DNA of 15,283 nucleotides from an uncultured Bacteroidales bacterium (GTDB lineage Bacteria > Bacteroidota > Bacteroidia > Bacteroidales > P3), in contig CALEFF010000066.1 in the NCBI GenBank assembly GCA_937876865.1, forward strand, positions 1 through 15,283. Reading direction: 5' to 3'. This document shows, piece after piece, positions 14,918-15,283 of the stretch (position 1 is the stretch's first letter; the number at the start of each line of letters is the position of its first letter). The position numbers and the translations under genes were made by a program. The notes beneath the pieces were generated by a model. That model ran no database searches. It saw only the letters and a program-made list of their open reading frames with translations, and had not been told where the DNA came from.

Positions 14918-15098
14918 GACATTAAAAAAGACGTGAGCTTTGTCTTATTGAAATTTGAGGTTCGGGAATTACCTATATGCCAAATAAGAAAAGCCCACGA
15001 TATACTCGCGGGCGTTTTCCACTTATATTATCGGCATATACTTTGAAATTTTCCCGATTTCAAATTTCCAATAATAAGCAAAAACGCTTTTTTATGTC
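14918..15098 (-). promoter_or_regulatory. Long structured leader with terminator-like stem
   Basis: Nested complementary arms span this stretch: GACAT/ATGTC (14918/15094), AAAAAAG/CTTTTTT (14924/15087), CTTATT/AATAAG (14944/15073), GAAATTTG/CAAATTTC (14950/15061), TCGGGAA/TTCCCGA (14962/15051), TATATGCC/GGCATATA (14974/15033), ATAAG/CTTAT (14984/15022) and GCCCACG/CGCGGGC (14993/15007). The only mismatch in the innermost stem becomes G-U in minus-strand RNA, and that stem is followed by TTTTCTTATT, like an intrinsic terminator. It lies wholly between the promoter (15116-15146) and the BspA-like gene. It may be an attenuator or unknown cis-acting RNA, or a MITE-like element inserted after the promoter. 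Confidence 0.65.
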
Positions 15099-15115
15099 AT
15101 TAAATTTTCAGTTTG

Positions 15116-15146
15116 CAAAAGTATAACAAATTTTTAAAAGCACAAA
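15116..15146 (-). promoter_or_regulatory. Bacteroidota-type promoter of the BspA-like operon
   Basis: On the minus strand TTTG (15146-15143), 19 bases, then TACTTTTG (15123-15116) is a full consensus match. Transcription would start near 15110, giving an untranslated leader of about 240 bases that contains the long inverted repeat. Confidence 0.7.
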
Positions 15147-15283
15147 AAAACTTCAAACAAAGTTTTTGAGGAAAAATACCTTTATTTTGAGAAAATTTCA
15201 TTTTGCGAAAAAAAGTAGTTCCTTGACCAAAATTGAGCGAAAAACAAGGGTAATTTTTCCGAAAGCTCGTTTAGAAATTTCTA
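15147..15283. other. Gene-free right edge with a possible gene end
   Basis: No complete gene is visible. On the minus strand one frame is open from the edge to a TGA at 15200-15198 (EISKRAFGKITLVFRS...ELLFFAK), which could be the C-terminus of an upstream gene, but 27 codons are too few to judge. The last 12 bases (15272-15283) are a perfect palindrome, TAGAAATTTCTA, cut by the window edge or ending there by chance. Confidence 0.3.

Noticed and set aside
14918..15098. An invertible promoter segment as in Bacteroides phase variation
   Set aside because: The consensus promoter lies outside the inverted arms, and the arms are imperfect nested stems rather than two clean recombination sites; no invertase gene is present.

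Overview
The window reads as chromosomal DNA of an anaerobic, low-GC member of the Bacteroidota, most likely an uncultured Bacteroidales. The evidence: a DnaK with the Bacteroidota-type acidic tail; three large secreted proteins that end in type IX secretion (T9SS) C-terminal sorting domains; a BspA-like leucine-rich-repeat protein; a lipoprotein with acidic residues after its lipidated cysteine; a [FeFe]-hydrogenase-like iron-sulfur protein; and several near-perfect Bacteroidota sigma-factor promoters (TTTG, 19 bases, TAnnTTTG). No tRNA, rRNA, insertion sequence or CRISPR array is visible.

Layout. Bases 1-187 hold inverted repeats and the dnaK terminator. dnaK (188-2089) and all genes up to 8686 lie on the minus strand: a leucine-rich-repeat T9SS protein (2236-4290), a GLUG-repeat T9SS protein (4517-6916) just downstream of a tiny secreted protein with a sorting-signal-like tail (6928-7158), an EamA permease (7239-8162) and a small exported orphan (8306-8686). 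A divergent intergenic region then starts a plus-strand pair: a sensor-type [FeFe]-hydrogenase-like protein with a PAS domain (8811-10673) and a Bro-N/DinD-like protein (10692-11543). Convergent to these, and sharing a two-way terminator with them, is a minus-strand operon in which a BspA-like T9SS protein (13307-14869) is followed by a lipoprotein (11591-13294). A perfect-spacing promoter lies about 240 bases upstream of that operon, and the leader between contains a long structured inverted repeat.

How the genes relate. The dominant theme is the cell envelope and secretion. The two proteins at 2236-4290 and 4517-6916 share a C-terminal module of about 480 residues but carry unrelated N-terminal domains (leucine-rich repeats versus GLUG repeats). 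They look like a modular set of exported surface proteins. The T9SS machinery itself is not in the window. The hydrogenase-like protein is probably a redox or hydrogen sensor, inferred from its PAS domain and altered active-site loops; no obvious output partner lies beside it.

The least-explained signals are non-coding: the roughly 180-base leader hairpin with an embedded terminator-like stem (14918-15098), a palindrome among TGACA repeats upstream of dnaK (2166-2214), a 21-base-period tandem repeat upstream of a T9SS gene (4392-4449), and a 14-bp terminator that abuts the longest possible start of the permease gene (8184-8222). All functional calls come from reading the sequence; no database search was run.
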